64,000 nucleotides of DNA, taken from NCBI RefSeq assembly GCF_948329515.1, contig NZ_CAOJCN010000013.1, positions 120,048 to 184,047 of the forward strand, in the 5' to 3' direction. Numbering within the stretch: position 1 is the stretch's first letter; every line of letters begins with the position of its first letter. This DNA is from Cohnella rhizoplanae. Its GTDB lineage: Bacteria > Bacillota > Bacilli > Paenibacillales > Paenibacillaceae. Below are positions 51,829 to 60,024 of this stretch, piece by piece. The notes under the pieces are model-generated. The model made no database searches. It saw only the letters and a program-made list of their open reading frames with translations, and was not told the origin of the DNA. The translations under genes and the position numbers were made by a program.

Positions 51829-52905
51829 TCACAGACCGCTGCCGCCGAGTCCCGGCAGACCCAGCTGGCTCAACTGCTCGTCGGTCAGCACGTCTTCGGC
51901 CTTGGGCTCTCCCGACAGCTGCACGTCGCCGTTGATGTCGGTCAGCTCCTGCACGATCTTGACCGTGCCGCTGGCGGACTGGCCCGCGTCGGTGCCGGCG
52001 AACGCGACCTTGGCGTCGCTATAGCTCGCGTAGCCTTTGTCGTCGATGCCGATGTTCGAGAGGATATCGAGCGTCTGCACGCTTTTCTTGAACTCCTCCA
52101 GATCCTTGGAGATATCGCTGTCCTTGGATTCGGCGAGGCTCTTCTTCGCTTCGTCCAGGTCGGACTGCTCGATCTTCAGCAGCTTGCGGTACTCCTCGTT
52201 CTTCGAGAGGAGATCGATGATCTCTGGCGCGATATCGTTCACGACCGTCTGGATGAGCGGCTCGACTTGATCCTTGGTTACGTGCATCTGCACGACCTTC
52301 TTGAGGTTCTCGGAGACGACGCCTGCGTCCTTGACCGCGACATCCTTTAAGTAAGTGTCTTCGTCGACGTGCTTGAATACGATGGCCGATATATCGTTCA
52401 CAAGCTTCTGGGTCGTGCCGATATCGAGCGATTGGATATCGCCGCCCTGCTGCGCGGCAAGCTCCTTGAGATCCACCTCGATATACTTGCCTACGATCTC
52501 GGCGGGCAGACCGAGCATCGGGATATTCGGCACCTTGACCCACAATTTCTGTTCGTTCATGATGATCGGCACGCTGACCGTCATCGCCAGATCGCCCTTG
52601 ATGGCGACCTGCAGGTTAATCTCGGCGAGCATCGGATCCTTGCGGTAACCGCCGGTCCATGACAGCTCGACATTGCCGAGGATGCCGCCGACCATGCTCG
52701 TATATTGATCGTCCTCGGCGGATTCGGGCAGCTTCAGATCGGAGAGCTGAAGGCTCCCGTTCATGCTGTAGGACGTAATTTGGGATGATTTCTTCAAGGC
52801 GTCCTGGAGCGTCTCTTCAGGCGATTTGGAGCCGGTACAGCCGGCGAGCAGGAACAATACGAGCAGCGCGGCGATGGCAGCCAATGCCTTTTTTTGCTTA
52901 AACAA
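51829..52905 (-). CDS. Large lipoprotein of unknown function
   Basis: A 358-residue lipoprotein. The signal (FKQKKALAAIAALLVLFLLA) ends in the lipobox LAGC. The mature protein is acidic and carries repeated patterns of helix and amphipathic strand (LQLSDLKLP, INLQVAIKGDLAMTVSVP, KLWVKVPNIPML), as in lipoproteins with a LolA/LppX-like or DUF-type beta fold. The C-terminus is flexible. TTG 52905 lies 9 nt after GGGGG and is the best start; an upstream frame to 52965 has no signal. No function is assigned. Confidence 0.7.
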   Translation of the reverse strand: MFKQKKALAAIAALLVLFLLAGCTGSKSPEETLQDALKKSSQITSYSMNGSLQLSDLKLPESAEDDQYTSMVGGILGNVELSWTGGYRKDPMLAEINLQVAIKGDLAMTVSVPIIMNEQKLWVKVPNIPMLGLPAEIVGKYIEVDLKELAAQQGGDIQSLDIGTTQKLVNDISAIVFKHVDEDTYLKDVAVKDAGVVSENLKKVVQMHVTKDQVEPLIQTVVNDIAPEIIDLLSKNEEYRKLLKIEQSDLDEAKKSLAESKDSDISKDLEEFKKSVQTLDILSNIGIDDKGYASYSDAKVAFAGTDAGQSASGTVKIVQELTDINGDVQLSGEPKAEDVLTDEQLSQLGLPGLGGSGL

Positions 52906-52956
52906 ATCAATTAATCCCCCTTCAAATTCTGGATGCAAATTTCTAAAAATAGAAGC

Positions 52957-53000
52957 AGCCTCCATTTTAGTCCATTGAGGACCAAGATGGAAGCTTTTTT
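52957..53000. terminator. Hairpin terminator between the lipoprotein and YitT genes
   Basis: A long imperfect stem with TAGTCC/GGACC near its tip and AGC-TCCAT / ATGGA-GCT at its base, followed on plus by TTTTTT. On minus it is followed by TTCTATTTTT, so it can end yitT transcription. Confidence 0.65.
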
Positions 53001-53040
53001 ATGCTAAAGAGTAGGTTAAGCGACTTCCGGCAAAATGGCG

Positions 53041-53985
53041 TTAGTGAATGTCTTTTTTGCGGAAACGTCCGCCCTTGACGTCGTGGATGTTACCGACCGC
53101 CAGGAAGGCGACGGGGTCGAGCTCGTTGACGATCAGCTTCAGCTTGGCCTCTTCCAGACGGGTGATGACGCAGAAGATGACCTGCTTGGCGTTGCCCGAA
53201 TAGCCGCCTTCGCCGTTCAGATAAGTAACGCCTCGGCCGAGCCGGCTGACGATCGCTTCGCCGATATCTCGATAGTTGTCGCTGATGATCCATACGGACT
53301 TCGATTCGTCGAAGCCTTCGATCGTCAGATCGATGACTTTGAACGCTATGTAATAGGCAATCAGGGAGAACATGGCGTTGTCCCACCCGAATACGAGACC
53401 TGCGCTTCCTAGAATGAATACGTTGATGAACATGACCATTTGGCCTACGGAAAAGGGACTGCGCTTGCTAAGCAGGATTGCGACGATCTCCGTACCGTCC
53501 GTGGTGCCGCCGAAGCGGATGACGATGCCGACGCCGACGCCCAGGAAGATGCCTCCGAAAATGGCGGCCAGGAGCGTCTGATCCGTGAATGAATCTACGT
53601 GATGCAGCGCCTGGGTCGTAATGGCGAGTGTGACGACGCCCAGCAGGGTGGACAGCGCGAATGTCTTGCCGATCTGCTTGTAGCCGATGATGAGAAACGG
53701 AATGTTGAACAGGAAAAGGAAAATGCCGATGGGCCACTTGGTAAGGTAAGCGACCATGATGGAGATGCCGGTGATGCCGCCGTCGATGATGGAGTTCGGC
53801 ACCAGAAATACTTCTAGCGCAGCGCCTACGAGCACAGCGCCTACGATGATCGCGATGACGCGCTTGGCGACCTCGAGGAACGGGAGGCCGGTATGCTGGA
53901 CTTTCTTGGCACTTGCGGCTGCGCGAGCCGTCGGGGCCTGCGCTTCGGGGGACTTAGAATTGAACTTCTTCTTCGAACTGGTCAT
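53041..53985 (-). CDS. YitT-family membrane protein
   Basis: A 314-residue protein with five or six membrane spans (about 35-205) followed by a C-terminal DUF2179 domain. VFLVPNSIIDGGITGISIMVAYLTKWPIG and IFLGVGVGIVIRFGGTTDGTEIVAILLSKRSPF are typical of YitT. The DUF2179 part (DNYRDIGEAIVSRLGRGVTYLNGEGGYSG) is ferredoxin-like. Function is unknown in this family; transport is suspected. The start ATG 53985 follows AGGAGG closely. An extended -10 (TGGTATAAT) lies upstream on the minus strand. Confidence 0.88.
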   Translation of the reverse strand: MTSSKKKFNSKSPEAQAPTARAAASAKKVQHTGLPFLEVAKRVIAIIVGAVLVGAALEVFLVPNSIIDGGITGISIMVAYLTKWPIGIFLFLFNIPFLIIGYKQIGKTFALSTLLGVVTLAITTQALHHVDSFTDQTLLAAIFGGIFLGVGVGIVIRFGGTTDGTEIVAILLSKRSPFSVGQMVMFINVFILGSAGLVFGWDNAMFSLIAYYIAFKVIDLTIEGFDESKSVWIISDNYRDIGEAIVSRLGRGVTYLNGEGGYSGNAKQVIFCVITRLEEAKLKLIVNELDPVAFLAVGNIHDVKGGRFRKKDIH

Positions 53986-54106
53986 AAGCACCTCCTGCTG
54001 GACAGTTTCTGTTTCTATTATACCAGTTTAAAGTATGCGGAGAAAAGACACAGTATTAAGAAAAAGGGGCGTTTTTCAGCGAAATCGGCCATATTCGACG
54101 CAAATA

Positions 54107-54142
54107 AGCGATTCAGGCCGCCCAGGGACGGCCTAAATCGCT
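54107..54142 (-). terminator. Stem-loop ending the sspP gene group
   Basis: AGCGATTCAGGCCG / CGGCCTAAATCGCT form a 14-bp stem with two mismatches; on minus TTATTTGCG follows. Nothing else is seen between 53986 and 54229 apart from the yitT promoter region. Confidence 0.55.
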
Positions 54143-54229
54143 GAATGTTCGGGTCAGGAGCCGCCACGACCCCGCACAGGGATATTGTCACTCATTCTTG
54201 CTCCCCGCGCATGGTCGCTTTAGGTCCCG

Positions 54230-54385
54230 TTAACCCTCCGGATTATTGTGGCTCACATGATTGCGGTTTTTCACCTTTTTGGAACCCGACAACGGTTCCT
54301 GACCGCCGCGGTGTCCCTGGCTGCGCCGGTCTCGCCCCTCTTGAGGATTGGCCTCCGGCACGGGCTCCGATTTGGGCTTGCTCAT
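54230..54385 (-). CDS. sspP: Small acid-soluble spore protein P
   Basis: A 51-residue gene, shorter than usual detection limits. The C-terminal part QEPLSGSKKVKNRNHVSHNN matches the conserved EPLSGSKKVKNRNH block of Bacillus SspP. It has the basic, Lys/Arg/Asn-rich composition of a minor spore-core protein, made in the forespore. ATG 54385 lies 9 nt after GGAGG. It lies 19 bp after the stop of another small gene on the same strand, which is not recognisably its usual partner SspO. It is a further indication of sporulation. Confidence 0.88.
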   Translation of the reverse strand: MSKPKSEPVPEANPQEGRDRRSQGHRGGQEPLSGSKKVKNRNHVSHNNPEG

Positions 54386-54404
54386 GCGATTCTTCCTCCG
54401 CTCT

Positions 54405-54587
54405 TTAGTCGTGATGCTTTAGCGTCTTGTCGTTGACCGGCTGGTCGTGATTGAGCGAGTCCTGATGCCTGCGGTCGTTATGCTGCTGATTGAGCTGCTG
54501 GGCATGATGCGCGTTTACTTTTTCCTCGGCAAGGTCTTCTACGACATTACTCAGGTTCTTATCCGCCATCCCGTTGTCATTGGACAC
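54405..54587 (-). CDS. Small hydrophilic protein upstream of sspP, unknown
   Basis: A 60-residue protein, very rich in Asn, Asp, Gln and His, without cysteine or hydrophobic segments (KVNAHHAQQLNQQHNDRRHQ). GTG 54587 follows AGGGGTG. It does not look like SspO. Composition and operon position suggest a spore-associated or disordered small protein, which is inference. Confidence 0.55.
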   Translation of the reverse strand: MSNDNGMADKNLSNVVEDLAEEKVNAHHAQQLNQQHNDRRHQDSLNHDQPVNDKTLKHHD

Positions 54588-54598
54588 TTGGTTCACCC

Positions 54599-54946
54599 CT
54601 AAGCGTGCGTGTATGGCTGCAGCGTCTGCGCGCATTCGTGCAGATGTCTGCGGTAGTCGACGATGAGCTCCTGCAAGACGTCGCTACGCTCGTCGACGGC
54701 ATGGCCGTCCCGCTCGACGTCCGAGAGACCGATCTCGATCTCGCGGCTGTCCACGTACCGGACCGAAAAGTCGAATTCAAGGTTCTGCCGCCCGGCGCTG
54801 CGGATCTGAATGAGCAGCCCGTCCGGGTTCGAATCGTCGGCGCGCACCTCGGCCTGGTCGCCGCCGTGCAGGTGCTGCTGCAGCTCGTTCTGCCACCTCT
54901 GTACCAGCTCGGATTGAGGAAGCGTCAGTTTATCTTCAGTTGACAT
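54599..54946 (-). CDS. Hypothetical protein, first gene of the sspP group
   Basis: A 115-residue acidic soluble protein (LPQSELVQRWQNELQQHLHG, then LEFDFSVRYVDSREIEIGLSDVERDG). The alternating pattern suggests an alpha/beta fold; no motif is recognised. ATG 54946 follows GGAGGTG at 10 nt. The downstream small gene starts 11 bp after its stop. Confidence 0.6.
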   Translation of the reverse strand: MSTEDKLTLPQSELVQRWQNELQQHLHGGDQAEVRADDSNPDGLLIQIRSAGRQNLEFDFSVRYVDSREIEIGLSDVERDGHAVDERSDVLQELIVDYRRHLHECAQTLQPYTHA

Positions 54947-55029
54947 GGCTCATGCACCTCCGCTCCGTTAGATTGGCCCTGGACGGCTCAGTTCATACGG
55001 AAGCGTACGCGCTCGCCGAAAAATCAAAA

Positions 55030-55058
55030 AGCCGGCCCGCATCCTGTGCGAACCGGCT
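55030..55058 (-). terminator. Terminator downstream of the tRNA-Ser remnant
   Basis: AGCCGG / CCGGCT with inner GCGA/TGCG-type pairs; on minus followed by TTTTTGATTTTT. Confidence 0.7.
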
Positions 55059-55074
55059 GATATCGTATGAATAA

Positions 55075-55218
55075 TGGCGGAGAGAGTGGGATTCGCTACG
55101 CCGCAAGCCGTGGACAGACCTTTCGGTGAAGCCGCGGCTTGGCGACTATCACGCCGGGGCCTACGAACATGCCTCTCGGGCATGTTCGCTTAACGGCCCG
55201 TTCGAATCCCACATCGCC
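55075..55218 (-). other. Structured segment bounded by inverted tRNA-Ser 3'-end fragments
   Basis: Positions 55075-55095 are identical to 55270-55290, the last 21 nt of the tRNA-Ser gene including CCA. At the other end 55199-55218 carries the same motif inverted and shortened (TTCGAATCCCAC, then GCCA). Between them lie two strong hairpins (AAGCCGTGG/CCGCGGCTT and GAACATGCC/GGCATGTTC). It has its own downstream terminator. It may be a decayed duplicate tRNA, an integration-site remnant or a structured RNA. Confidence 0.5.
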
Positions 55219-55222
55219 ACAA

Positions 55223-55265
55223 GCAAAAAACCGATTCCCATTCGGGAATCGGCCCTGTTTTTTTA
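55223..55265. terminator. Bidirectional terminator of tRNA-Ser
   Basis: CCGATTCCC (55231-55239) pairs with GGGAATCGG (55244-55252); an A run lies before and a T run after, so on the minus strand it ends the tRNA-Ser transcript. Confidence 0.85.
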
Positions 55266-55269
55266 CTTG

Positions 55270-55358
55270 TGGCGGAGAGAGTGGGATTCGAACCCACGTG
55301 GGCTTGCACCCTAACGGTTTTCAAGACCGCCCCGTTATGACCGCTTCGGTATCTCTCC
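55270..55358 (-). tRNA. tRNA-Ser (anticodon TGA)
   Basis: An 89-nt class II tRNA with acceptor GGAGAGA/TCTCTCC, anticodon loop CTTGAAA (anticodon TGA), a long variable arm, T arm GTGGGTTCGAATCCCAC and encoded CCA. It lies 80 bp downstream of serS on the same strand. A possible separate promoter (TTGATC, 18 bp, TATGAT) lies between serS and the tRNA. Confidence 0.95.
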
Positions 55359-55437
55359 ATGAGTAGAGCGGCATTGGACTCCTCGCGTGAGGTCGGCCAA
55401 CCCGCTCCGTAATCATATCATAGGCTGGAGAGCCCGA

Positions 55438-56724
55438 TCAACCCCTGCGCGGCGCGATGACCTCGAGACCGCCCATGTACGGGCGCAGCGCTGCCGGCAC
55501 GACGACCGTGCCGTCTGCCTGCTGATAGTTCTCGAGGATCGCGGCGACCGTGCGGCCGAGCGCGAGGCCCGATCCGTTCAGCGTATGCACGTATTCCGGC
55601 TTCGCGCCGGTCTCGCGACGGAAGCGAATGCCTGCGCGGCGGGCCTGAAAGTCCTCGAAGTTCGTGCAGGACGAGATCTCGCGGTACGTCGACATGCTCG
55701 GCAGCCACACTTCAAGATCGTACGTCTTGGCCGACGCAAAACCCATATCGCCCGTACACAGCGCGAGCACGCGGTACGGCAGGCCAAGCAGCTGCAGTAC
55801 GCGCTCGGCTTCGCCGGTTAGCGACTCTAGCGCGTCGTAGGACGTCAGCGGGTCGACGAGCTGGACGAGCTCGACCTTGTTGAACTGGTGCTGGCGAATC
55901 AAGCCGCGCGTATCGCGTCCGGCGGCGCCGGCTTCGGAGCGGAAGCAGGCGCTGAACGCCACGAGCTTGCGCGGGAGCTGGTCCTTCGCCAGAATCTCAT
56001 CGCGGTGGAGGTTGGTGACCGGCACTTCGGCCGTCGGGATCAGATAATACTCCGTGCCGGCCAGCTTGAACAGGTCTTCCTCGAACTTGGGCAGCTGGCC
56101 CGTTCCGACGAGGCTGTCGCGGTTCACGATATACGGCGGCAGAATCTCCTCATAGCCGTGCTGGTCCGCGTGCAGGTCCATCATAAGGTTGATGAGCGCG
56201 CGTTCGAGGCGAGCGCCGAGGCCCTTGTAGAATACGAAGCGCGAACCCGTCACCTTCGCCGCAGACTCGAAGTCGAGGATGCCGAGGCCCTCGGCGATCT
56301 CCCAGTGCGCCTTCGGCTCAAAGCCGAGGCTCGTCTGCTCGCCGACGCGGCGGACCTCGACGTTGTCCGCCTCGCTCGCGCCGACCGGCACGCTCTCGTT
56401 CGGGATGTTGGGCACCGCGAGCAGCAGCGCGTCGGACTCGGCTTCGAGACCCCGCAGCTCCTCGTCGATCTGCTTGATGCGGTCGCCAACATCCTTCATC
56501 TCTGCGATCAGGCCGTCGGCGTCGCCGCCGCTTTTCTTCAGCTTCGCGACTTCCTGGGAGACGACGTTGCGCCGGTTCTTGAGGTTATCGCTCTCCGTCT
56601 GCAGCTCGCGGCGTCTCGCGTCGATCGCGGGGAAGCCCGCGATGAGTTCCTCGGATGCGCCCCGCTTCCTCAGCGCGTCCGCGACTTTGCCGTAGTCGGT
56701 GCGAAGCAGCTTAATATCGATCAT
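55438..56724 (-). CDS. serS: Seryl-tRNA synthetase
   Basis: A 428-residue class II synthetase that charges tRNA-Ser. The N-terminal antiparallel coiled coil (about 1-105) holds tRNA-Ser's long arm. PPYIVNRDSLVGTGQLPKF, AFSACFRSEAGAAGRDTRGL (motif 2) and GSGLALGRTVAAILENYQ (motif 3) are intact. AGGAGG lies upstream of ATG. No T-box leader fits in the 95 bp before it. The tRNA-Ser gene follows. Confidence 0.97.
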   Translation of the reverse strand: MIDIKLLRTDYGKVADALRKRGASEELIAGFPAIDARRRELQTESDNLKNRRNVVSQEVAKLKKSGGDADGLIAEMKDVGDRIKQIDEELRGLEAESDALLLAVPNIPNESVPVGASEADNVEVRRVGEQTSLGFEPKAHWEIAEGLGILDFESAAKVTGSRFVFYKGLGARLERALINLMMDLHADQHGYEEILPPYIVNRDSLVGTGQLPKFEEDLFKLAGTEYYLIPTAEVPVTNLHRDEILAKDQLPRKLVAFSACFRSEAGAAGRDTRGLIRQHQFNKVELVQLVDPLTSYDALESLTGEAERVLQLLGLPYRVLALCTGDMGFASAKTYDLEVWLPSMSTYREISSCTNFEDFQARRAGIRFRRETGAKPEYVHTLNGSGLALGRTVAAILENYQQADGTVVVPAALRPYMGGLEVIAPRRG

Positions 56725-56818
56725 TGGTAGGTGGACCTCCTGACCCTGCGAAGGGTAATGTGCGTCGGTGTGGTTCGTGCGCTATAGCTTGCGTTCTATA
56801 GGTTGGTGACCTTCGTGA

Positions 56819-57406
56819 TTATGATTGTCCTTCACCGGCCGCCTCGCGCGCCATATCGAGGAACAAGCCGTGCAGACGATAGTCGTCCGTCAGCTCGGGA
56901 TGGTAGGAGGCGGCGAGCAGATGCCCCTGCCTCGCGGTGACGATCTCGTCCTTGTAGACGGACAGAACCTCGACGTCGGGGCCGACCTCCGAGATGAGCG
57001 GCGCGCGGATGAACACGGCGCGCAGCGGCGTCTCGATGCCCTTGACGGGCAGGTCGGTCTCGAAGCTCTCGCGCTGCCGGCCGAACGCGTTGCGCGCGAC
57101 CGTCATGTCCATCAGCTGCAGGTGCGGCTCCTCGTCCCCGGCCAACCGCTCCGCCAGCACGATCAGGCCGGCGCATGTGCCGAATACCGGTTTGCCTGCC
57201 GCGGCGAATCCGCGTACCGCATCGATGAAGCCGTATTTGCGCATCAGCTTGCCGATGGTCGTGCTCTCGCCGCCCGGGATGATGAGCCCGCCGATCTCCT
57301 CGAGCTGCTCCGTGCGCTTGATCGCGACGCCTTCTCCGCCCGCGAGCTCGATGCTGCGGATATGCTCCGCCACCGCGCCTTGCAGCGCCAATACTCCGAT
57401 TTTCAT
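56819..57406 (-). CDS. pdxT: Pyridoxal 5'-phosphate synthase glutaminase subunit PdxT
   Basis: A 195-residue class I glutaminase that supplies ammonia to PdxS for vitamin B6 synthesis. PGGESTTIGKLM, the nucleophile Cys78 in GTCAGLIVLAE and SYHPELTDD (His, Glu) complete the triad. It is separated from pdxS by 154 bp that contain a perfect 12-bp stem-loop. Confidence 0.96.
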   Translation of the reverse strand: MKIGVLALQGAVAEHIRSIELAGGEGVAIKRTEQLEEIGGLIIPGGESTTIGKLMRKYGFIDAVRGFAAAGKPVFGTCAGLIVLAERLAGDEEPHLQLMDMTVARNAFGRQRESFETDLPVKGIETPLRAVFIRAPLISEVGPDVEVLSVYKDEIVTARQGHLLAASYHPELTDDYRLHGLFLDMAREAAGEGQS

Positions 57407-57450
57407 CGATGTTCGACCTTCCTTCTCTATAGCCTTCGTAAAACCAATCG

Positions 57451-57493
57451 GGGCGGCCTCGCGGCCGGCGGGAATGCCGGGGCGAGGCCGCCC
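57451..57493 (-). other. Strong stem-loop between pdxS and pdxT
   Basis: GGGCGGCCTCGC (57451-57462) is perfectly complementary to GCGAGGCCGCCC (57482-57493), with an inner GCCGG/CCGG stem; no T run. It could stabilise the pdxS message or lower pdxT expression. Confidence 0.65.
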
Positions 57494-57560
57494 GAATCTG
57501 CGGTTGCCGGTGAATCCGAGGCCGCGGACGACAGCCGCCCTTACCGGCGGCGATCGGCGA

Positions 57561-58442
57561 TTAGATGCCGCGATCCTGCATGCGCTGGGACAGCTCCAGC
57601 TTGGAGATCTCGATCCCCTTCATCGGGGTGCCGAGGTTCTTGGAGACGCGGGCGATCAGCTCGTAGTCCTCGTAGTGCGTCGTCGCTTCGACGATCGCGC
57701 GGGCGAACTTCTCGGGGCTGTCGGACTTGAAGATGCCGGAGCCGACGAACACGCCGTCGGAGCCCAGGTGCATCATGAGCGCTGCATCCGAAGGCGTCGC
57801 GATGCCGCCGGCGGCGAAGTTGACGACCGGGAGACGACCCGTCTCATGTACGCCCAGCAGCAGCTCGTAAGGTACGCCCAGCGTCTTGGCTTCGTGGTAC
57901 AGCTCGTCCTTCGCCAGGTTTTGAACCTTGCGGATCTGACCCGTGATAAGGCGCATATGGCGTACGGCCTCGACGATGTTGCCCGTGCCCGGCTCGCCCT
58001 TGGTGCGGAGCATGGACGCGCCCTCTTGAATGCGGCGCAGCGCTTCGCCCAGGTCCTTGGCGCCGCATACGAACGGCACCGTGAAGTCGCCCTTGCTGAT
58101 ATGGAATACGTCGTCCGCCGGCGTCAGTACTTCGCTCTCGTCGATATAATCGACGCCGAGCGACTCCAGCACCTTGGCTTCGACGTAGTGGCCGATCCGC
58201 GCCTTCGCCATGACCGGGATGCTGACGACCTTCATGACTTCCTCGACGATCGTCGGGTCCGCCATGCGGGCTACGCCGCCGGCCGCCCGGATATCCGACG
58301 GTACGCGCTCGAGCGCCATGACCGCAGTCGCGCCGGCCGCCTCGGCGACTTTTGCCTGCTCGGCGTTCATGACGTCCATGATGACGCCGCCCTTTTGCAT
58401 CTCGGCCATGCCGCGCTTAACTCTCGATGTGCCTGTCTCCAT
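57561..58442 (-). CDS. pdxS: Pyridoxal 5'-phosphate synthase lyase subunit PdxS
   Basis: A 293-residue TIM-barrel enzyme condensing ribose 5-phosphate, glyceraldehyde 3-phosphate and ammonia to PLP. TSRVKRGMAEMQKGGVIMDV, RMADPTIVEEVM, MAKARIGHYVEAKVL and GVFVGSGIFKSDSPEKFA are near-identical to Bacillus PdxS. ATG 58442 lies 10 nt after GGAGG; GTG 58451 sits on that site. Confidence 0.97.
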   Translation of the reverse strand: METGTSRVKRGMAEMQKGGVIMDVMNAEQAKVAEAAGATAVMALERVPSDIRAAGGVARMADPTIVEEVMKVVSIPVMAKARIGHYVEAKVLESLGVDYIDESEVLTPADDVFHISKGDFTVPFVCGAKDLGEALRRIQEGASMLRTKGEPGTGNIVEAVRHMRLITGQIRKVQNLAKDELYHEAKTLGVPYELLLGVHETGRLPVVNFAAGGIATPSDAALMMHLGSDGVFVGSGIFKSDSPEKFARAIVEATTHYEDYELIARVSKNLGTPMKGIEISKLELSQRMQDRGI

Positions 58443-58529
58443 TTTACCCACGCCTCCAATACATTCTAAGCATTTATTTTACAGGAACGGCCAAGGATAG
58501 ACAACACGTGCGCTCGGAATTCCTGCCGA

Positions 58530-59873
58530 TCAGAACAGGTTGACGATTCCCTTGAACAGGCCGCTGAAGAAGGCGCCGATCGCCCGCAGCATCAGCTTGA
58601 ACCAGCCCGCCTTGTTCACGTCCTCCGTCGCGACCAGATCGACGGTGACCGACTTGTCTTCTTGCGTTACGGGATCCTTGTATGTGTAGGTGGCTTTGCC
58701 CACCTTATCCCCTTGCTTCAGCGGCGCGACCAGCGGTTCGCTCGTCGGCACGACTTCCTTGAGCTGCGGTTCGACCTTGCTCGTCTTCGGCAGCATGACG
58801 GTGACGTCCTGGCCGGTGACGACCTGCACGGATTTCTTGCCGCCCTTCTTGACCTTCAGCGTCTCGTGCTCGGCGATCGCGGTCTTCGGCTGCACGAGCG
58901 TCTTCTTCTCGAAGCTGCCGAAGCCGTAGTCGAACAGCTTGGCCGTCTCGAGGAACCGCTTGCCGTCGTTCGAGTTGCCCGGGACGCCCATGACGACCGC
59001 GATCAGCCGCGTGCCGTTCTGGAGCGAAGTGCCGGTGAAGCAGTTGCCCGCATTGGAAGTATGGCCCGTTTTCAGACCGTCGACGCCGGGATAGGCGAAT
59101 TTTTTAAAATTCTGAACGTTCTTGTTCGATTCCAGCATCCAATCCCAGTTGATCATCGGCGTCTCGTCGCGCTCGCGGAACTTGTAGGACTGCATCTTGG
59201 AGTATTCGAGAAACTCGGGATAATCCTTCAATATATGATAGGCCAGCAGCGCGGAGTCGTGCGCGGACATCACCGTCTCGCCCTCGATCGAGGTCGGACG
59301 GTACGCTTCCGGCATATCCGCGCGGTCGAGACCGGTCGAGTTGATGAAATGCGAATCCTTCATCCCGAGCTGCTTCGCCGTCTCGTTCATGAGCTTGGCG
59401 AACGCTTCCTCGGACCCGCCGACCGTCTCGGCAAGCTGCGTCGTCGCGTCGTTGGCGGAACCCACCGCCATCGCGATGTACAGCTCCCGGACCGTATGCT
59501 TGTCGCCGACGGCCAGGAATACCCGGCTGCCGATCTGCTTGGCTGCGTTTTCCTGGATCGTAATCTCTTGTTCCCAGGAGATCTTGCCGTCCTGGATCGC
59601 CTTGAACACGAGATACTCGGTCATCATCTTGGTCATGCTGGCAGGCGGCAGCGCGGTGTCCGCATTATTCTGGTACAGCACTTGCCCGGTATCCGCATCC
59701 ATCAGGTAAGCGGACTTCACGTCTAATTGAAGGCCGCTGATATCGTTCGTCGCGGCTGAGGAGCGCGGCAGCAACATCGCTTGCAGCAAGGCGGCTAGAA
59801 GTAGAATGGCTAGAAGCTTGAACATGACAGCGCGGGATTGCTTGGCATAACGAATATTAGCTTGATTCAACAC
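58530..59873 (-). CDS. dacA: D-alanyl-D-alanine carboxypeptidase (PBP5/DacA family)
   Basis: A 447-residue low-molecular-weight penicillin-binding protein (peptidase family S11) that trims the terminal D-Ala of peptidoglycan stem peptides. It has a signal segment at about 18-41, the SxxK motif PASMTKM (Ser79, Lys82), SAN in AVGSANDATTQ and KTG in GLKTGHTSNAG. A C-terminal beta domain and an amphipathic anchor helix (WFKLMLRAIGAFFSGLFKGIVNLF) hold it to the membrane. GTG 59873 follows AAGGAGAG. In Bacillus it has this same position between guaB and pdxS. Confidence 0.95.
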   Translation of the reverse strand: MLNQANIRYAKQSRAVMFKLLAILLLAALLQAMLLPRSSAATNDISGLQLDVKSAYLMDADTGQVLYQNNADTALPPASMTKMMTEYLVFKAIQDGKISWEQEITIQENAAKQIGSRVFLAVGDKHTVRELYIAMAVGSANDATTQLAETVGGSEEAFAKLMNETAKQLGMKDSHFINSTGLDRADMPEAYRPTSIEGETVMSAHDSALLAYHILKDYPEFLEYSKMQSYKFRERDETPMINWDWMLESNKNVQNFKKFAYPGVDGLKTGHTSNAGNCFTGTSLQNGTRLIAVVMGVPGNSNDGKRFLETAKLFDYGFGSFEKKTLVQPKTAIAEHETLKVKKGGKKSVQVVTGQDVTVMLPKTSKVEPQLKEVVPTSEPLVAPLKQGDKVGKATYTYKDPVTQEDKSVTVDLVATEDVNKAGWFKLMLRAIGAFFSGLFKGIVNLF

Positions 59874-59956
59874 GCGGACTCTCCTTTTTGCCTAGCTTAG
59901 TATGAGTCGGACGAGGCCGTGAACTCCGTCTGTTATTGTAACATACCGCATCCCAA

Positions 59957-59998
59957 GGAAAAAGCCGCAAGGCGATGTTAGAATCGCCCTGCGGCTCC
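59957..59998 (-). terminator. Terminator of guaB
   Basis: AGCCGCA-GGCGAT / ATCGCC-TGCGGCT stem (59963-59976 with 59983-59996); on minus it is followed by TTTTTCC. Confidence 0.85.
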
Positions 59999-60024
59999 GA
60001 TGTCTTAAGCAAGCGCCGTGTTCA

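Noticed and set aside
54145..54408. Plus-strand frame of 87 codons
   Set aside because: It lies antisense to sspP and the adjacent stem-loop; sspP has a clear family match and ribosome binding site.
56725..56818. T-box leader for serS
   Set aside because: Only 94 bp separate pdxT from serS, too short for a T-box, and no AGGGTGGNACCGCG-like element is present.
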